A stretch of DNA of 35,806 nucleotides from Micromonospora sp. HM5-17. GTDB lineage: Bacteria; Actinomycetota; Actinomycetes; Mycobacteriales; Micromonosporaceae. Positions within the stretch are counted from its first letter, which is position 1. Every line of letters starts with the position of its first letter. A program made the translations under genes and the position numbers. Of the stretch, positions 1-8,061 are shown piece after piece. The notes under the pieces were generated by a model. The model worked only from the letters and a program-made list of their open reading frames with translations, was not told where the DNA came from and did not search any database. Location of the stretch: assembly GCF_003762835.1 (NCBI RefSeq), contig NZ_RJWA01000017.1:1-35806 (forward strand), read 5' to 3'.

Positions 1-100
1 CCAGACCCTTGTGCCCCTAACCGCCTAGAATTAAACCAGTCCAACTTTCGGGGGCTAGTTCACTTGCGCGGAGAGGGGGATGAAATCTACCTAGAGGAGA
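1..100. other. Intergenic stretch downstream of rplO
   Basis: No coding region, hairpin terminator or convincing promoter is visible in these 100 bases. In the usual spc order secY follows rplO, so on the minus strand this could be the rplO-secY spacer, but secY itself lies outside the window and that placement is inferred. Confidence 0.4.
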
Positions 101-547
101 TTACTTGGTGTTGGCGGAACCGCCAGCAGCCTCGATCTTCTCAACAGCAGACTTGGAGAACTTGTCAGCGGTGACGTTCAACTTAACGTTGATGTCGCCG
201 TTACCCAGAACCTTAACCGGCTTATTAGCGCGGACCAAGCCAGCAGCTGCGATGTCAGCAACGGTGACGTCGCCGCCATCTGCAAACTTCTCGGCCAGGT
301 CAGCAACGTTAACTACCTGGTACTCAACATGGTTCGGGTTCTTGAAGCCCTTCAACTTAGGCAGACGCATGTGGATCGGCATCTGGCCACCCTCGAAAGC
401 AGCAGAAACCTGCTTACGAGCACCGGTGCCCTTGGTACCGCGACCAGCGGTCTTACCCTTGGATGCCTCACCGCGGCCAACGCGGGTCTTAGGCTTATTT
501 GCTCCTGCGGTTGGGCGCAGGTCGTGCAGCTTGATGATATCAGCCAT
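101..547 (-). CDS. rplO: 50S ribosomal protein L15
   Basis: Ribosomal protein L15 is a late-assembly 23S rRNA binder of the large subunit. The 148-residue product opens with the family-typical [12 protein letters not shown], followed by the Gly/Lys/Arg-rich extended arm around residues 24-45 ([14 protein letters not shown]), which threads into rRNA in known structures, and a globular C-terminal half. Length is normal for actinobacteria. It is the last visible gene of the rpsH-rplF-rplR-rpsE-rpmD-rplO run, with only 3 bases between it and rpmD, so it is co-transcribed and probably translationally coupled. Identity is essentially certain. Confidence 0.98.
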   Translation of the reverse strand: MADIIKLHDLRPTAGANKPKTRVGRGEASKGKTAGRGTKGTGARKQVSAAFEGGQMPIHMRLPKLKGFKNPNHVEYQVVNVADLAEKFADGGDVTVADIAAAGLVRANKPVKVLGNGDINVKLNVTADKFSKSAVEKIEAAGGSANTK

Positions 548-550
548 GGT

Positions 551-736
551 TTACTCCCCTGCCACTTCTTCGACGGTGACCAGGTGGCGAACCTTGTGAA
601 CCATACCGCGAACGATCGGGGTGTCCTGCTTAACTACGGACTGACCGATGCGCTTGAGGCCAAGAGCCTCAATGTTCTTGCGGTGGTTCGGCTTGGTGCC
701 CACCAGGCCCTTTACCTGTGTAATCTTCAGAGCCAT
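551..736 (-). CDS. rpmD: 50S ribosomal protein L30
   Basis: The 61-residue product matches bacterial L30, a small large-subunit protein. The core [18 protein letters not shown] and the following [10 protein letters not shown] are the family hallmarks: the strand-helix start and the basic rRNA-contacting loop. The length is normal for a bacterial L30. It sits between rpsE and rplO with 3-base gaps on both sides, as in the standard spc operon, which supports both the start codon and co-expression. Nothing unusual is seen. Confidence 0.97.
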   Translation of the reverse strand: MALKITQVKGLVGTKPNHRKNIEALGLKRIGQSVVKQDTPIVRGMVHKVRHLVTVEEVAGE

Positions 737-739
737 TGC

Positions 740-1363
740 TTATGCCTCCTGACCTGCGCGCTTGCGCAGCATACGGGCCGGGGTGACCTCTTCGATGGAC
801 TTGCCACGACGTGCGGCAACCTCTTCAGGGCGGACCAGCTGCTTGAGGCCGTCCACGGTAGCGCGGACGACGTTGAGTGCATTGTCGGAGCCCAGGGACT
901 TCGACAGGATGTCCTGCACGCCAGCACATTCAAGCACTGGACGAGCAGCACCACCGGCAATAACACCGGTACCAGGTGCGGCAGGCTTCATCATGACGAT
1001 GCCAGCTGCGTCGCGCCCCTCAACCGGGTGGGTGATGGTGCCGGCAATCATCGGAACGCGGAAGAAGTTCTTGCGAGCCTCTTCAGCGCCCTTCTGGATT
1101 GCGGCCGGGACTTCCTTGGCCTTGCCGTAGCCAACGCCAACCTGGCCCTGGCCGTCACCAACGACGACGAGGGCAGTGAAGGACATGTTGCGGCCACCCT
1201 TAACGGTCTTAGAGACGCGGTTAATGGTCACAACGCGCTCGATGTACTTATCGCGCTCGTTGTCCTGGTGGTTACGACGATCGTTGCGGCGGCCGTTGCC
1301 ACCGCGGTTGTTCTTGTTGTTCTCGGCGGAGCGTCCGCCGTCACGCTGTTCACGGTCCGACAT
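740..1363 (-). CDS. rpsE: 30S ribosomal protein S5
   Basis: S5 is a small-subunit protein involved in decoding accuracy and mRNA entry-channel helicase activity. The 207-residue product has a charged, Asn/Arg/Asp-rich N-terminal extension of about 37 residues, common in high-GC Gram-positives, then the S5 double-stranded-RNA-binding-like domain ([18 protein letters not shown], followed by the Gly-rich [17 protein letters not shown]), and the C-terminal domain with the conserved [10 protein letters not shown] segment. A purine-rich ribosome binding site (GGAAGGAA) lies upstream. A 40-base gap separates it from rplR, the widest in this sub-run. Confidence 0.98.
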   Translation of the reverse strand: MSDREQRDGGRSAENNKNNRGGNGRRNDRRNHQDNERDKYIERVVTINRVSKTVKGGRNMSFTALVVVGDGQGQVGVGYGKAKEVPAAIQKGAEEARKNFFRVPMIAGTITHPVEGRDAAGIVMMKPAAPGTGVIAGGAARPVLECAGVQDILSKSLGSDNALNVVRATVDGLKQLVRPEEVAARRGKSIEEVTPARMLRKRAGQEA

Positions 1364-1403
1364 TAGGCGTTCCTTCCGTTGATGTTTCCGTTGACGATGA
1401 TCA

Positions 1404-1805
1404 TTAGAACTTCAGACCACCTTCACGTGCGGCGTCAGCCAGCGCAGCGACGCGGCCGTGGTACTTGTAGCCTGCGCGGTCAAATACGACGTGCTCGATG
1501 CCAGCGGCCTTAGCGCGCTCGGCAACCAGCTCGCCTACCTTGGCAGCCTTGGCCTTCTTATCGCCCTCGAGTGCACGAACGTCCGCCTCCATGGAGGATG
1601 CGGAGACCAGGGTGTGGCCTGCCAGGTCATCGATGACCTGCACGTGCATGTGACGGGAGGAGCGGTGAAGAACCAGACGCGGTGCCTCAGGGGTGCCACG
1701 CAGGGTCTTACGGATACGGAAGTGACGGCGTGCGCGTGCCTCGCGACGACGGGAGGAGATGTCCTTGCCGACTGGAGTGCGCTTGGTGTTTTCAGTGTTT
1801 GCCAT
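1404..1805 (-). CDS. rplR: 50S ribosomal protein L18
   Basis: L18 binds 5S rRNA and, with L5, anchors it in the central protuberance. The 133-residue product has a basic N-terminal tail (residues 1-30) followed by the L18 fold. [18 protein letters not shown] and the C-terminal [20 protein letters not shown] are highly conserved family signatures. It starts 3 bases after the rplF stop codon, as expected in the spc operon. Identification is secure; the long basic tail is ordinary for actinobacteria. Confidence 0.98.
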   Translation of the reverse strand: MANTENTKRTPVGKDISSRRREARARRHFRIRKTLRGTPEAPRLVLHRSSRHMHVQVIDDLAGHTLVSASSMEADVRALEGDKKAKAAKVGELVAERAKAAGIEHVVFDRAGYKYHGRVAALADAAREGGLKF

Positions 1806-1808
1806 TGC

Positions 1809-2345
1809 TTACTTACCCGTCTTTCCGACCTTGCGACGGATCTGCTCGCCCTCGTAACGAATACCCTTGCCCTTGTAAGGATCGTCCTTACGCAGACGAC
1901 GGATATTAGCGGCGATCTGTCCGACTAGTTGCTTGTCAATACCGGTAATGGACAGCTTGGTTGCGCCGTCCACTGCGAAGGTAATTCCCTCCGGAGCCTC
2001 GATGAGGATCGGGTGGGAGTAGCCCAGGCTGAATTCCAGGTCCTTACCCTTCTGCTGAACACGGTAGCCGACACCGAAGATTTCCATCTTGATGGTGTAG
2101 CCCTCGGTCACGCCAACAACGGCGTTGTTCAGCAGGGAGCGGGACAGACCGTGCAGAGCACGGTGCTTGCGGTGGTCATCAGGGCGGGAGACGGACAGTA
2201 CGCCGTCTTCCAGGTTGATGGCGATAGGCTCTGGAACGTTAACGCTCTGGGTGCCCTTTGGGCCCTTAACCTCAACGTCTTGGCCGTTGATCTTGATTTC
2301 GACGCCGTTCGGTACGGCGATTGGTGCTAGACCGACTCGAGACAT
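1809..2345 (-). CDS. rplF: 50S ribosomal protein L6
   Basis: L6 lies near the factor-binding site at the base of the L7/L12 stalk. The 178-residue product begins [17 protein letters not shown] and contains the two duplicated L6 domains. The C-terminal RNA-binding signature is at the end ([20 protein letters not shown]). Length is standard. It lies 15 bases downstream of rpsH and 3 bases upstream of rplR in the same transcript. No anomaly is seen. Confidence 0.98.
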   Translation of the reverse strand: MSRVGLAPIAVPNGVEIKINGQDVEVKGPKGTQSVNVPEPIAINLEDGVLSVSRPDDHRKHRALHGLSRSLLNNAVVGVTEGYTIKMEIFGVGYRVQQKGKDLEFSLGYSHPILIEAPEGITFAVDGATKLSITGIDKQLVGQIAANIRRLRKDDPYKGKGIRYEGEQIRRKVGKTGK

Positions 2346-2360
2346 GTGTCAAACCTCCCT

Positions 2361-2744
2361 TTACCAGACGTAGGCGAGAACTTCTCCGCCTACGCCCTTC
2401 TCCTCAGCCTGACGGTCAGTCAGCACGCCGTGGGACGTGGAAATGATAGCCACGCCCAGGCCGCCCAAGACCTGTGGCAGTTCGGTGGACTTTGCGTACA
2501 CACGCAGACCCGGCTTAGACACGCGACGCAGGCCAGACAGGGAGCGCTCGCGGTTGTTGTACTTCAGCTCGAGGGACAGGGTGTGGCCCTCGACGGTGTA
2601 GTCAGCGATGTAGCCTTCCTGCTTCAAGATGTCAGCAATATTTGCCTTCAGCTTGGAGGTAGGCATCGACACGGTGTCATGGTGCGCATTACTTGCGTTG
2701 CGCACGCGCGACAGCATGTCGGCAATAGGATCAGTCATAGTCAT
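2361..2744 (-). CDS. rpsH: 30S ribosomal protein S8
   Basis: S8 is a primary 16S rRNA binder and, in many bacteria, a translational repressor of the spc operon. The 127-residue product starts [17 protein letters not shown], has the family core [14 protein letters not shown], and ends with the conserved [26 protein letters not shown]-type tail. It is a few residues shorter than many relatives because of the loop around residues 52-57. Two in-frame ATGs (2744 and 2738) are possible; the first matches the usual MTMTDP start. It is the first gene after the fdhD/sortase insertion, so it must have its own promoter in 2745-3099 or depend on read-through. rpsN is not present here. Confidence 0.97.
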   Translation of the reverse strand: MTMTDPIADMLSRVRNASNAHHDTVSMPTSKLKANIADILKQEGYIADYTVEGHTLSLELKYNNRERSLSGLRRVSKPGLRVYAKSTELPQVLGGLGVAIISTSHGVLTDRQAEEKGVGGEVLAYVW

Positions 2745-3099
2745 ATGAGTGACCGTGTACCTTTCTCGTTGCGGTTCCCGTACTCACCAAAGCGTTTTCC
2801 GTGTGATTTCGGGCTACTCACGCTCCCCACGGTCAGTACCGTGAGGCGCTCGCCACCCTTTGATTCAGACAACGGTCCGCTATCTACGGCGAGGGGCCTA
2901 CAACAAAGTTGATGTTCAGTTCTTGCATCGGCTCGGCGCTTTCTGCAGCTCAGCGCGCCAAAATTCGCAATGATTGAGGCACGCCGGAACCTCGGCGCAA
3001 GCACGAGGTACTATGCTACGCCATAACCTGGGGTTTTCCAAATAGTTCCGCCCAATCATTAGAGTCAAGACCAGCACGAACGTAAATAAGGAGATGGCT
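2745..3099. promoter_or_regulatory. Divergent regulatory region between rpsH and the DUF6457-type gene
   Basis: This 355-base gene-free stretch separates rpsH (minus) from the fdhD pair (plus), so it must hold the promoters of both. A short dyad, CACGGT-CAGT-ACCGTG, lies at 2828-2843 and could be an operator or a leader hairpin of the rpsH transcript. A plausible plus-strand -10 box (TACTAT, 3009-3014) lies upstream of the AAGGAG ribosome binding site at 3088-3093, but I see no good -35. No convincing minus-strand promoter could be pinned down. Confidence 0.4.
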
Positions 3100-3348
3100 A
3101 TGACCCAAACGCACGAGGACCCCATCCAATCCGCCCACGAGTGGCTGGAAGAAGCCGCCCGTCACCTTCACCTCGACCCAAAAGAGGCAACCGCGCTCAT
3201 CCGCGAAATCCTGGATTTAACTAAAGACGTTGCACATAATCGCTCCCGCCCGGCAGCCCCGCTTACTGCCTTCCTCGTCGGCCTCGCTTCTAGTGACGTA
3301 GACGAAGCGCGTAGCAATATTGCCGCCCTAAAGCAGGTGCTGCAGTAA
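3100..3348 (+). CDS. DUF6457-type small protein, probably linked to molybdenum cofactor use
   Basis: The 82-residue all-helical acidic protein (MTQTHEDPIQSAHEWLEEAA at the N-terminus) resembles the short DUF6457-type domain often encoded beside fdhD or MobA-like genes in actinobacteria. Its biochemical role is not known to me. An upstream in-frame ATG at 3094 directly abuts the AAGGAG ribosome binding site (3088-3093), leaving no spacing, so the ATG at 3100 is the better start. Its stop codon overlaps the fdhD start (TAATG at 3346-3350), indicating translational coupling. The link to formate dehydrogenase maturation rests on this coupling and on family context, not on a recognised catalytic motif. 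Confidence 0.75.
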   Translation: MTQTHEDPIQSAHEWLEEAARHLHLDPKEATALIREILDLTKDVAHNRSRPAAPLTAFLVGLASSDVDEARSNIAALKQVLQ

Positions 3349-4166
3349 TGGCCGGTCGCAAGAATTCCACCTTTGCCGTCACCAAGGTCCGTTTGGGAGA
3401 AGACCTGTACATCGATACCCGCGCCGATGCTGTCGCGGGCGAAGAGCCCCTCGAAATCCGCGTCGGCGGCCAGACCATTACTACCACCATGCGCACTCCC
3501 GGCCATGACATCGAGCTAGCGCACGGTTTCTTGCATTCGGAGGGCCATATTGCCTCGCTTAACGATGTCTCGGAAGCCCGCTACTGCGCCGGCTCCACCG
3601 TCGACGGAATGAATACTTATAACTTGCTCGACGTCGACCTGGCGAAAAAGAATGTGCTTGACCTAAGCGATCTGCGCCTGACCACCACAACCTCTGCCTG
3701 CGGCGTCTGCGGAACCTCCTCTATCGAGGCATTAACCAAGCAGACGCGTTACCCGATTCCCCACGTGCCGGTGGATCCCTATGTCGTATCCAAGCTGCCC
3801 GAAGCACTTCGCGCCGAACAGAAGCAATTTAAAAAGACCGGCGGCATCCACGCCGCCGGTGCCTTCACCTTGGCCGGTGAACCGGTTGTCATCCGCGAAG
3901 ATATCGGCCGACACAATGCCGCCGATAAGGTCATCGGTCACCTTCTGCTAGAAGATCGTCTGCCTGCGGACGATCTCATTTTGGTAATGAGCTCGCGCGC
4001 CAGCTTTGAGCTCGTCCAGAAGGCCGCAATGGCCGGCTTCGGAATGCTGGTTGCCGTCAGCGCCGCCTCTTCCCTAGCGGTGGAAACGGCTCGCGAGACC
4101 GGCATGGCGCTCGTGGGATTTGCTCGCGGCGACCGCTTTAATTTGTATTCCGGCGAGCTCGCCTAG
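3348..4166 (+). CDS. fdhD: Formate dehydrogenase accessory sulfurtransferase FdhD
   Basis: FdhD transfers sulfur to the molybdenum (bis-MGD) cofactor so that formate dehydrogenase becomes active. The 272-residue product shows the family signatures: the N-terminal EEPLEIRVGG strand, the sulfurtransferase CxxC motif (C118-G-V-C121 within TTTTSACGVCG), and the EDIGRHNAADKVIG segment near residues 184-197 that shapes the cofactor and GDP-binding pocket. Length is typical. It is coupled to the preceding small gene by a 1-base overlap. Its stop codon shares bases with the stop codon of the convergent formate/nitrite channel (CTAG at 4163-4166). No formate dehydrogenase catalytic subunit lies in the window. 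Confidence 0.96.
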   Translation: MAGRKNSTFAVTKVRLGEDLYIDTRADAVAGEEPLEIRVGGQTITTTMRTPGHDIELAHGFLHSEGHIASLNDVSEARYCAGSTVDGMNTYNLLDVDLAKKNVLDLSDLRLTTTTSACGVCGTSSIEALTKQTRYPIPHVPVDPYVVSKLPEALRAEQKQFKKTGGIHAAGAFTLAGEPVVIREDIGRHNAADKVIGHLLLEDRLPADDLILVMSSRASFELVQKAAMAGFGMLVAVSAASSLAVETARETGMALVGFARGDRFNLYSGELA

Positions 4167-4948
4167 TCACGGTAGGCCTCTGGGCCACGGTTGAGCCACG
4201 AGTACACTCCGCCAACCAAAAGGCCGCCGCCGATGAAGTTGCCGATCCACACCAGGATCCAATTGAGCGCTACGTTGCCAACAGTCAGAGTGGCCGGCAC
4301 TGGGTCGGAAGCGAAGAGCGCGATGCTAAATAGGCAGAAGTTCGCAATAACGTGTTCCAGACCCAATGCCACGAAGGCACCGATAATCGGGATAATCACG
4401 AAGAACTTCGAAGCCGCGTCCTTGGCAAAAATGGCTCCCACGATACCCATATTGACCACGAAGTTCGCGGCAATTGCCTCTACCAACATGCCCTGCGGGG
4501 ACTTGGTGAGCTTGCCTTCAGAAACCGTCACCAAAAGGTGCGAGGGATCTAGGTCGGCGAACTTGGCAGACATCGCCATAATCGCAGCAAAGATGATCGC
4601 GCCTACCAGGTTGAAAATGGTGGTGATGAGCAGCAGGTACAGGGCCTTGCCCCACGCCACATGCTTATTGCTGGCGGCATAGACCATGTACATCATGTTG
4701 CCGGTGGCCAGATCGGCTCCCAGGAGCAGAATGGCGAAAAGGCCTACGCCGAAAAACAGGGCAAAAGCCACGGAGCCCAAACCCGGTGCAACGCCGTTGA
4801 CGGCCTGGCCTACCACACCGGCAAAGGCGGTACCGATGCACAGGTACACACCTGCCAAGGTAGCGCGAACTGCAAAGCGAGCGAAGGATTCATCTAATAA
4901 GGTGACCTTCTTGACGGCCGCCGCCTTGGCGGCATCATTGAGAGACAT
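4163..4948 (-). CDS. Formate/nitrite transporter (FNT family channel)
   Basis: FNT proteins are pentameric inner-membrane channels for formate, nitrite or related small anions. The 261-residue product has six hydrophobic segments. The omega-loop region (LLGADLATGNMMY, with T82) and the second half-helix with the central pore histidine (GLEHVIANFCLF, H199) match the family. The neighbouring fdhD makes formate the likeliest substrate, but FocA- and NirC-type channels cannot be separated safely from sequence alone. A GAGGTTG ribosome binding site precedes the ATG. The gene converges on fdhD with overlapping stop codons and diverges from the sortase gene. Confidence 0.93.
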   Translation of the reverse strand: MSLNDAAKAAAVKKVTLLDESFARFAVRATLAGVYLCIGTAFAGVVGQAVNGVAPGLGSVAFALFFGVGLFAILLLGADLATGNMMYMVYAASNKHVAWGKALYLLLITTIFNLVGAIIFAAIMAMSAKFADLDPSHLLVTVSEGKLTKSPQGMLVEAIAANFVVNMGIVGAIFAKDAASKFFVIIPIIGAFVALGLEHVIANFCLFSIALFASDPVPATLTVGNVALNWILVWIGNFIGGGLLVGGVYSWLNRGPEAYRD

Positions 4949-4985
4949 TTCAACCTCATTAATTAAAGAGAATTAAATCCTTCTA

Positions 4986-5016
4986 ATCTTATCCTGACCA
5001 CCTGATTCCGCGTCAA
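4986..5016 (-). promoter_or_regulatory. Candidate promoter of the FNT gene
   Basis: On the minus strand a TTGACG -35 box (5011-5016) is followed after 19 bases by a TAAGAT -10 box (4986-4991), about 38 bases before the FNT start codon. The -35 is close to consensus and the -10 fits the corynebacterial TANNNT pattern; the spacer is slightly long. Confidence 0.4.
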
Positions 5017-5088
5017 TTCCGGGTATGCATGCCCCTGCGTTGTAAGCTAGAGCTTTCCTATAACCCTTAATTTCTCTTCGGAGGTCGC

Positions 5089-6066
5089 ATGGATTCCCAC
5101 TACTCTCCGCGCAGGGAGCCGTATCGACGCTCAGTAGAGGGACGGCAAGAGACTTCATCGCGCTCCCGCTACCGTGGCAACACGCCGGCAACACAGCACC
5201 CCGAGACGACGCAGTTCTCCGCCTGGGAAAATACTTCAAGTTCAAGCCGCTCCACTCGCCATTCCCGCAAAGCAGCTAAGCAAGAATGGCGCCGCAGTGA
5301 AAATCGCGCTCGCCGCGCCGAGCGGCGCAACCGGCCACGTCGCGTTGAAGATACCTCGCTTCCTCGCCACCGTAAAAAGCCACGCCATGGCTCTAAGCTA
5401 AAGGAGCTTTGGAAACGCTTTGGGCTTTTGCGGATAGTTTTGGGTATTGTCCTCACCGTCATCTTGGTTAGCACCATTCATCAGGCTGTACAGCCCCCCG
5501 AAGGTCTAGAGGAAAATGAAGTTTCCGCTGAAAACGCTCCAGTGATTGAGCCTTCGGCCGCTGTGGAACTTTTCATTCCCGCTATCGATGTTCATGCAGA
5601 ATTTGAAGCTGGCTCCTGCCGTGTAGTTGATGGCGCAATTAATCCAGATACTATGGACAAAGCCTGTACATATACGGCTGAGGACCGCCCCTACTCTCTA
5701 CCCGGGACAAATGCTAACGATATTGTGGTCATTTCTGGACATACGGGCGCGGGTGTTCCGGCTGTATTTAATAACCTTTACGATGGTGCTGCCAATGAGC
5801 ACAAGGTTAGCTTGGGAGATAAGCTTTATGTCCGGACCAAAACTTCGGGGCAGAACTGGCTCATTTACACCGCAACAGATCTCCATGACCCGCAAAAATC
5901 TGGACTATCGAGTGATACCAGCATTTGGGGTGAGGGCCCTATGCCCGGCCGTTTGCTCACTATTAGTTGTATCCAACCGGCCAACCTACTCGAGCCGGCT
6001 GTAAAAAATGCGGTAGTTGGTTGGCAGTTTGAGGGAACCACGCGCACTGAAGCGACAGCTTCATAA
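5089..6066 (+). CDS. Class F-type sortase (atypical active site)
   Basis: Sortases cleave C-terminal sorting signals and join proteins to the cell wall. The 325-residue product has a long basic, Arg/Ser-rich cytoplasmic N-terminus (1-110), one membrane anchor (about 112-131, LLRIVLGIVLTVILVSTI) and a sortase domain (about 158-316). The catalytic His lies in VVISGHTGAG (H218) and the Cys in LLTISCIQP (C294), with Ser where most families have Thr before the Cys. The usual catalytic Arg about 9-13 residues after the Cys is not seen: the only Arg after C294 is R319, and K306 is the nearest basic residue. A GGAGG site (5080-5084) precedes the ATG. No pilin genes are adjacent. Confidence 0.85.
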   Translation: MDSHYSPRREPYRRSVEGRQETSSRSRYRGNTPATQHPETTQFSAWENTSSSSRSTRHSRKAAKQEWRRSENRARRAERRNRPRRVEDTSLPRHRKKPRHGSKLKELWKRFGLLRIVLGIVLTVILVSTIHQAVQPPEGLEENEVSAENAPVIEPSAAVELFIPAIDVHAEFEAGSCRVVDGAINPDTMDKACTYTAEDRPYSLPGTNANDIVVISGHTGAGVPAVFNNLYDGAANEHKVSLGDKLYVRTKTSGQNWLIYTATDLHDPQKSGLSSDTSIWGEGPMPGRLLTISCIQPANLLEPAVKNAVVGWQFEGTTRTEATAS

Positions 6067-6200
6067 AACAGAGACGCACCAGGCGCTTAGACCATTCGCC
6101 TAGCCACACTTCGGATTGCTTCTCCTTGTGCAGGCACAAGCGGCGCTGTGCAAAGAGAAGGGGAACTTCTACGCGCTTTGAAATCTATGTGCTTGCAAGG

Positions 6201-6218
6201 GTTGCAGAATCTTGCAAC
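6201..6218. repeat. Small inverted repeat after the sortase gene
   Basis: GTTGCA (6201-6206) and TGCAAC (6213-6218) form a perfect 6-base dyad around a 6-base loop. A second small dyad, CTTGTG-CAGG-CACAAG, lies at 6125-6140. Neither has a T-tract; they may be minor structures at the 3' end of the sortase mRNA. Confidence 0.35.
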
Positions 6219-6234
6219 TCACGCGTGAAATAGC

Positions 6235-6270
6235 TAAAGCCCAGCTCTTCCTTAGGAAGGCTGGGCTTTA
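6235..6270 (-). terminator. Rho-independent terminator of rplN-rplX-rplE (probably bidirectional)
   Basis: TAAAGCCCAGC (6235-6245) pairs with GCTGGGCTTTA (6260-6270), with an inner CTTCC-TTA-GGAAG stem and a single T bulge. Read on the minus strand it lies 15 bases after the rplE stop codon and ends in TTTA. The symmetric A/T flanks mean it may also stop plus-strand transcription from the sortase gene. Confidence 0.85.
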
Positions 6271-6284
6271 GGCTAATGGATGGC

Positions 6285-6836
6285 CTACTTGAACGGGAAG
6301 CCGAGCTCGCGCAGGAGCTTGCGGCCCTCGTCGTCGTTAGTAGCGGTGGTAACGACGGTGATGTCCATACCACGAGGGCGATCGATCTTATCGATGTCGA
6401 TCTCGTAGAACATGGACTGCTCGGACAGGCCGAAGGTGTAGTTGCCGTGGCCGTCGAACTGCTGATCAGACAGACCGCGGAAGTCACGAATACGTGGCAG
6501 CGCGATGGTCAGCAGGCGGTCCAGGAACTCCCACATACGGTCGCCGCGCAGGGTAACGCGTGCACCGATGGGCATGCCCTCACGAAGCTTAAAGTTCGCG
6601 ATGGACTTCTTAGCGCGACGCAGCTGCGGCTTCTGACCGGTAATAGCGGTCAGGTCCTCGAGTGCGCCGTTGATGACCTTGGAGTCACGTGCGGCTTCGC
6701 CAACACCCATGTTGACAACAACCTTGGTGACACCAGGGATCTGCATGACGTTGTCGTACTTGAACTCGTCATTCAGGGTCTTGCGGATTTCCTCGCGGTA
6801 GCGAGTCTTCAGACGCGGGGTGTAGTTCTCGCTCAT
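6285..6836 (-). CDS. rplE: 50S ribosomal protein L5
   Basis: L5 binds 5S rRNA and contacts the P-site tRNA and small subunit. The 183-residue product begins [17 protein letters not shown] and contains family blocks [35 protein letters not shown] and [17 protein letters not shown], with the C-terminal [18 protein letters not shown]. Length is normal. It begins 2 bases after the rplX stop codon and is the last gene of a three-gene transcript, because a strong terminator follows and the sortase gene lies in the opposite direction. In the classical spc operon rpsN/rpsH would follow. Confidence 0.98.
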   Translation of the reverse strand: MSENYTPRLKTRYREEIRKTLNDEFKYDNVMQIPGVTKVVVNMGVGEAARDSKVINGALEDLTAITGQKPQLRRAKKSIANFKLREGMPIGARVTLRGDRMWEFLDRLLTIALPRIRDFRGLSDQQFDGHGNYTFGLSEQSMFYEIDIDKIDRPRGMDITVVTTATNDDEGRKLLRELGFPFK

Positions 6837-6838
6837 TT

Positions 6839-7153
6839 TTAGATGTCCTTCCCGTTGCTACGCGCGATACGGACCTTCTTGCCGTTCTCGTCGAAACGGT
6901 AGCCCACGCGGGTCGGGTTGCCTTCGGAGTCAACAATCGCAACGTTGGACACGTGGATCGGTGCTTCCTGGGTAACGATTCCGCCGGACTCGGCGCCACG
7001 CTCGGCAGCAGAGTTTGCGACGTGCTTCTTGATGCGGTTAACGCCCTCAACGAGGACCTTGTCGCGCTTTGGGTATGCCTCGATAACCTTGCCCTTCGCG
7101 CCCTTATCTGGGCCCGAAATGACGATCACCATATCTCCCTTATGGATCTTCAT
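6839..7153 (-). CDS. rplX: 50S ribosomal protein L24
   Basis: L24 is an assembly-initiator protein of the large subunit located near the exit tunnel. The 104-residue product starts [18 protein letters not shown], a typical KOW motif (about residues 4-30), followed by [18 protein letters not shown], and a basic C-terminal end. The gene lies 4 bases after rplN and 2 bases before rplE, so all three are co-transcribed. Identification is secure. Confidence 0.98.
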   Translation of the reverse strand: MKIHKGDMVIVISGPDKGAKGKVIEAYPKRDKVLVEGVNRIKKHVANSAAERGAESGGIVTQEAPIHVSNVAIVDSEGNPTRVGYRFDENGKKVRIARSNGKDI

Positions 7154-7157
7154 AAGA

Positions 7158-7526
7158 CTAGATCACCTCCGGTGCGAGAGAAACGATCTTCATGAAACGC
7201 TTGTCACGAAGTTCGCGAGCAACCGGTCCGAAGATACGGGTACCACGGGGCTCGCTATCGCCCTTGAGAACAACTGCAGCGTTCTCGTCAAAGCGAATGT
7301 AGGAGCCGTCCGGACGACGGGTCTCCTTCTTCGCGCGGACGATAACGGCCTTAACTACGTCGCCTTCCTTGACGTTGCCGCCTGGAACGGCGTCCTTGAC
7401 AGTCGCGACGATAACGTCGCCGATGCCAGCGGAGCGTCGGACAGAGCCGCCGAGAACGCGGATGCACAGCAGTTCACGTGCACCAGAGTTGTCGGCGACG
7501 CGCAGACGCGATTCTTGCTGAATCAC
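7158..7526 (-). CDS. rplN: 50S ribosomal protein L14
   Basis: L14 binds 23S rRNA at the subunit interface. The product is 122 residues, exactly the family length, when translation begins at the GTG at 7526, which is preceded by AGGAG about 8-9 bases upstream. The reading frame stays open further upstream but that extension is not L14-like. Signatures: [18 protein letters not shown] at the N-terminus, the L14 motif around residues 60-86 with the [14 protein letters not shown] loop, and [12 protein letters not shown] at the end. It heads the short rplN-rplX-rplE operon after an 11.4 kb interruption from rpsQ. Confidence 0.97.
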   Translation of the reverse strand: MIQQESRLRVADNSGARELLCIRVLGGSVRRSAGIGDVIVATVKDAVPGGNVKEGDVVKAVIVRAKKETRRPDGSYIRFDENAAVVLKGDSEPRGTRIFGPVARELRDKRFMKIVSLAPEVI

Positions 7527-8061
7527 TATGGGTCTCCTGACCTGGATTGATGTGCGGTAAGATTTCCGTCCTTGCCGCACGCGGTCTACAAACTTGCGAT
7601 GCTCAAGCCTTGACAACGGACTATGCCGAAGGGTCTCGGACCGGCGGTTCGGAAACGCACCACTACGGGCCGACCAGCTTTTGCAACCTATACATTCAAC
7701 CACACGGCAGCGCCCATACCAAAACGCCGCTCAATGCTTGCCGACGCCCCCCTACCTCCACATTTATTTTCGCCAGTACACCCGCTTACCCCCTGGATCC
7801 TTATTTCGATTACAGCGACACGTGCAGGTGCATAGAAAAATTCGTCGCACTCTGCATATATAAATCACACTTTAATGCCCCTCGGTACAGATCCTGTCGA
7901 ACACCTGGTTTAATAGCGAGATTCCCTCGCAGCCGTGACGCAGGAAAATTACAGTTAACTTCTGATTTCCGTGTGACAACCGTGAAGTTTATGACTACTG
8001 TTATCTACGTCGAGAAAGACATTTTCTTTGCGCTTTTCAATATTCCCCGAAGGAGAAACAC
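7527..8061. other. Divergent intergenic region between rplN and the secreted-protein gene
   Basis: This 535-base stretch holds no convincing gene. The plus-strand open frame across it lacks a ribosome binding site and resembles no family. It must contain the minus-strand promoter for rplN, which I could not place with confidence, and the plus-strand promoter for the gene at 8062. Bases 7790-7990 are noticeably richer in A+T than the neighbouring genes. Confidence 0.5.
7973..8001 (+). promoter_or_regulatory. Candidate promoter of the secreted-protein gene
   Basis: GTGACA (7973-7978) and TACTGT (7996-8001) are separated by 17 bases, fitting a SigA-type promoter with a TANNNT -10. It would give a leader of about 54 bases carrying the AAGGAG site before the ATG at 8062. 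Confidence 0.4.

Noticed and set aside
329-1366. 345-codon plus-strand open frame across rplO, rpmD and rpsE
   Set aside because: It lies antisense to three certain ribosomal protein genes, resembles no family and has no ribosome binding site; long antisense frames are expected in G+C-rich genes.
2346-2912. 188-codon plus-strand open frame over rpsH and its upstream region
   Set aside because: Mostly antisense to rpsH; low-quality composition and no family similarity.
2744-6285. Loss of rpsN from the spc operon
   Set aside because: rpsN is commonly located elsewhere in corynebacteria, so absence here is not evidence of loss.
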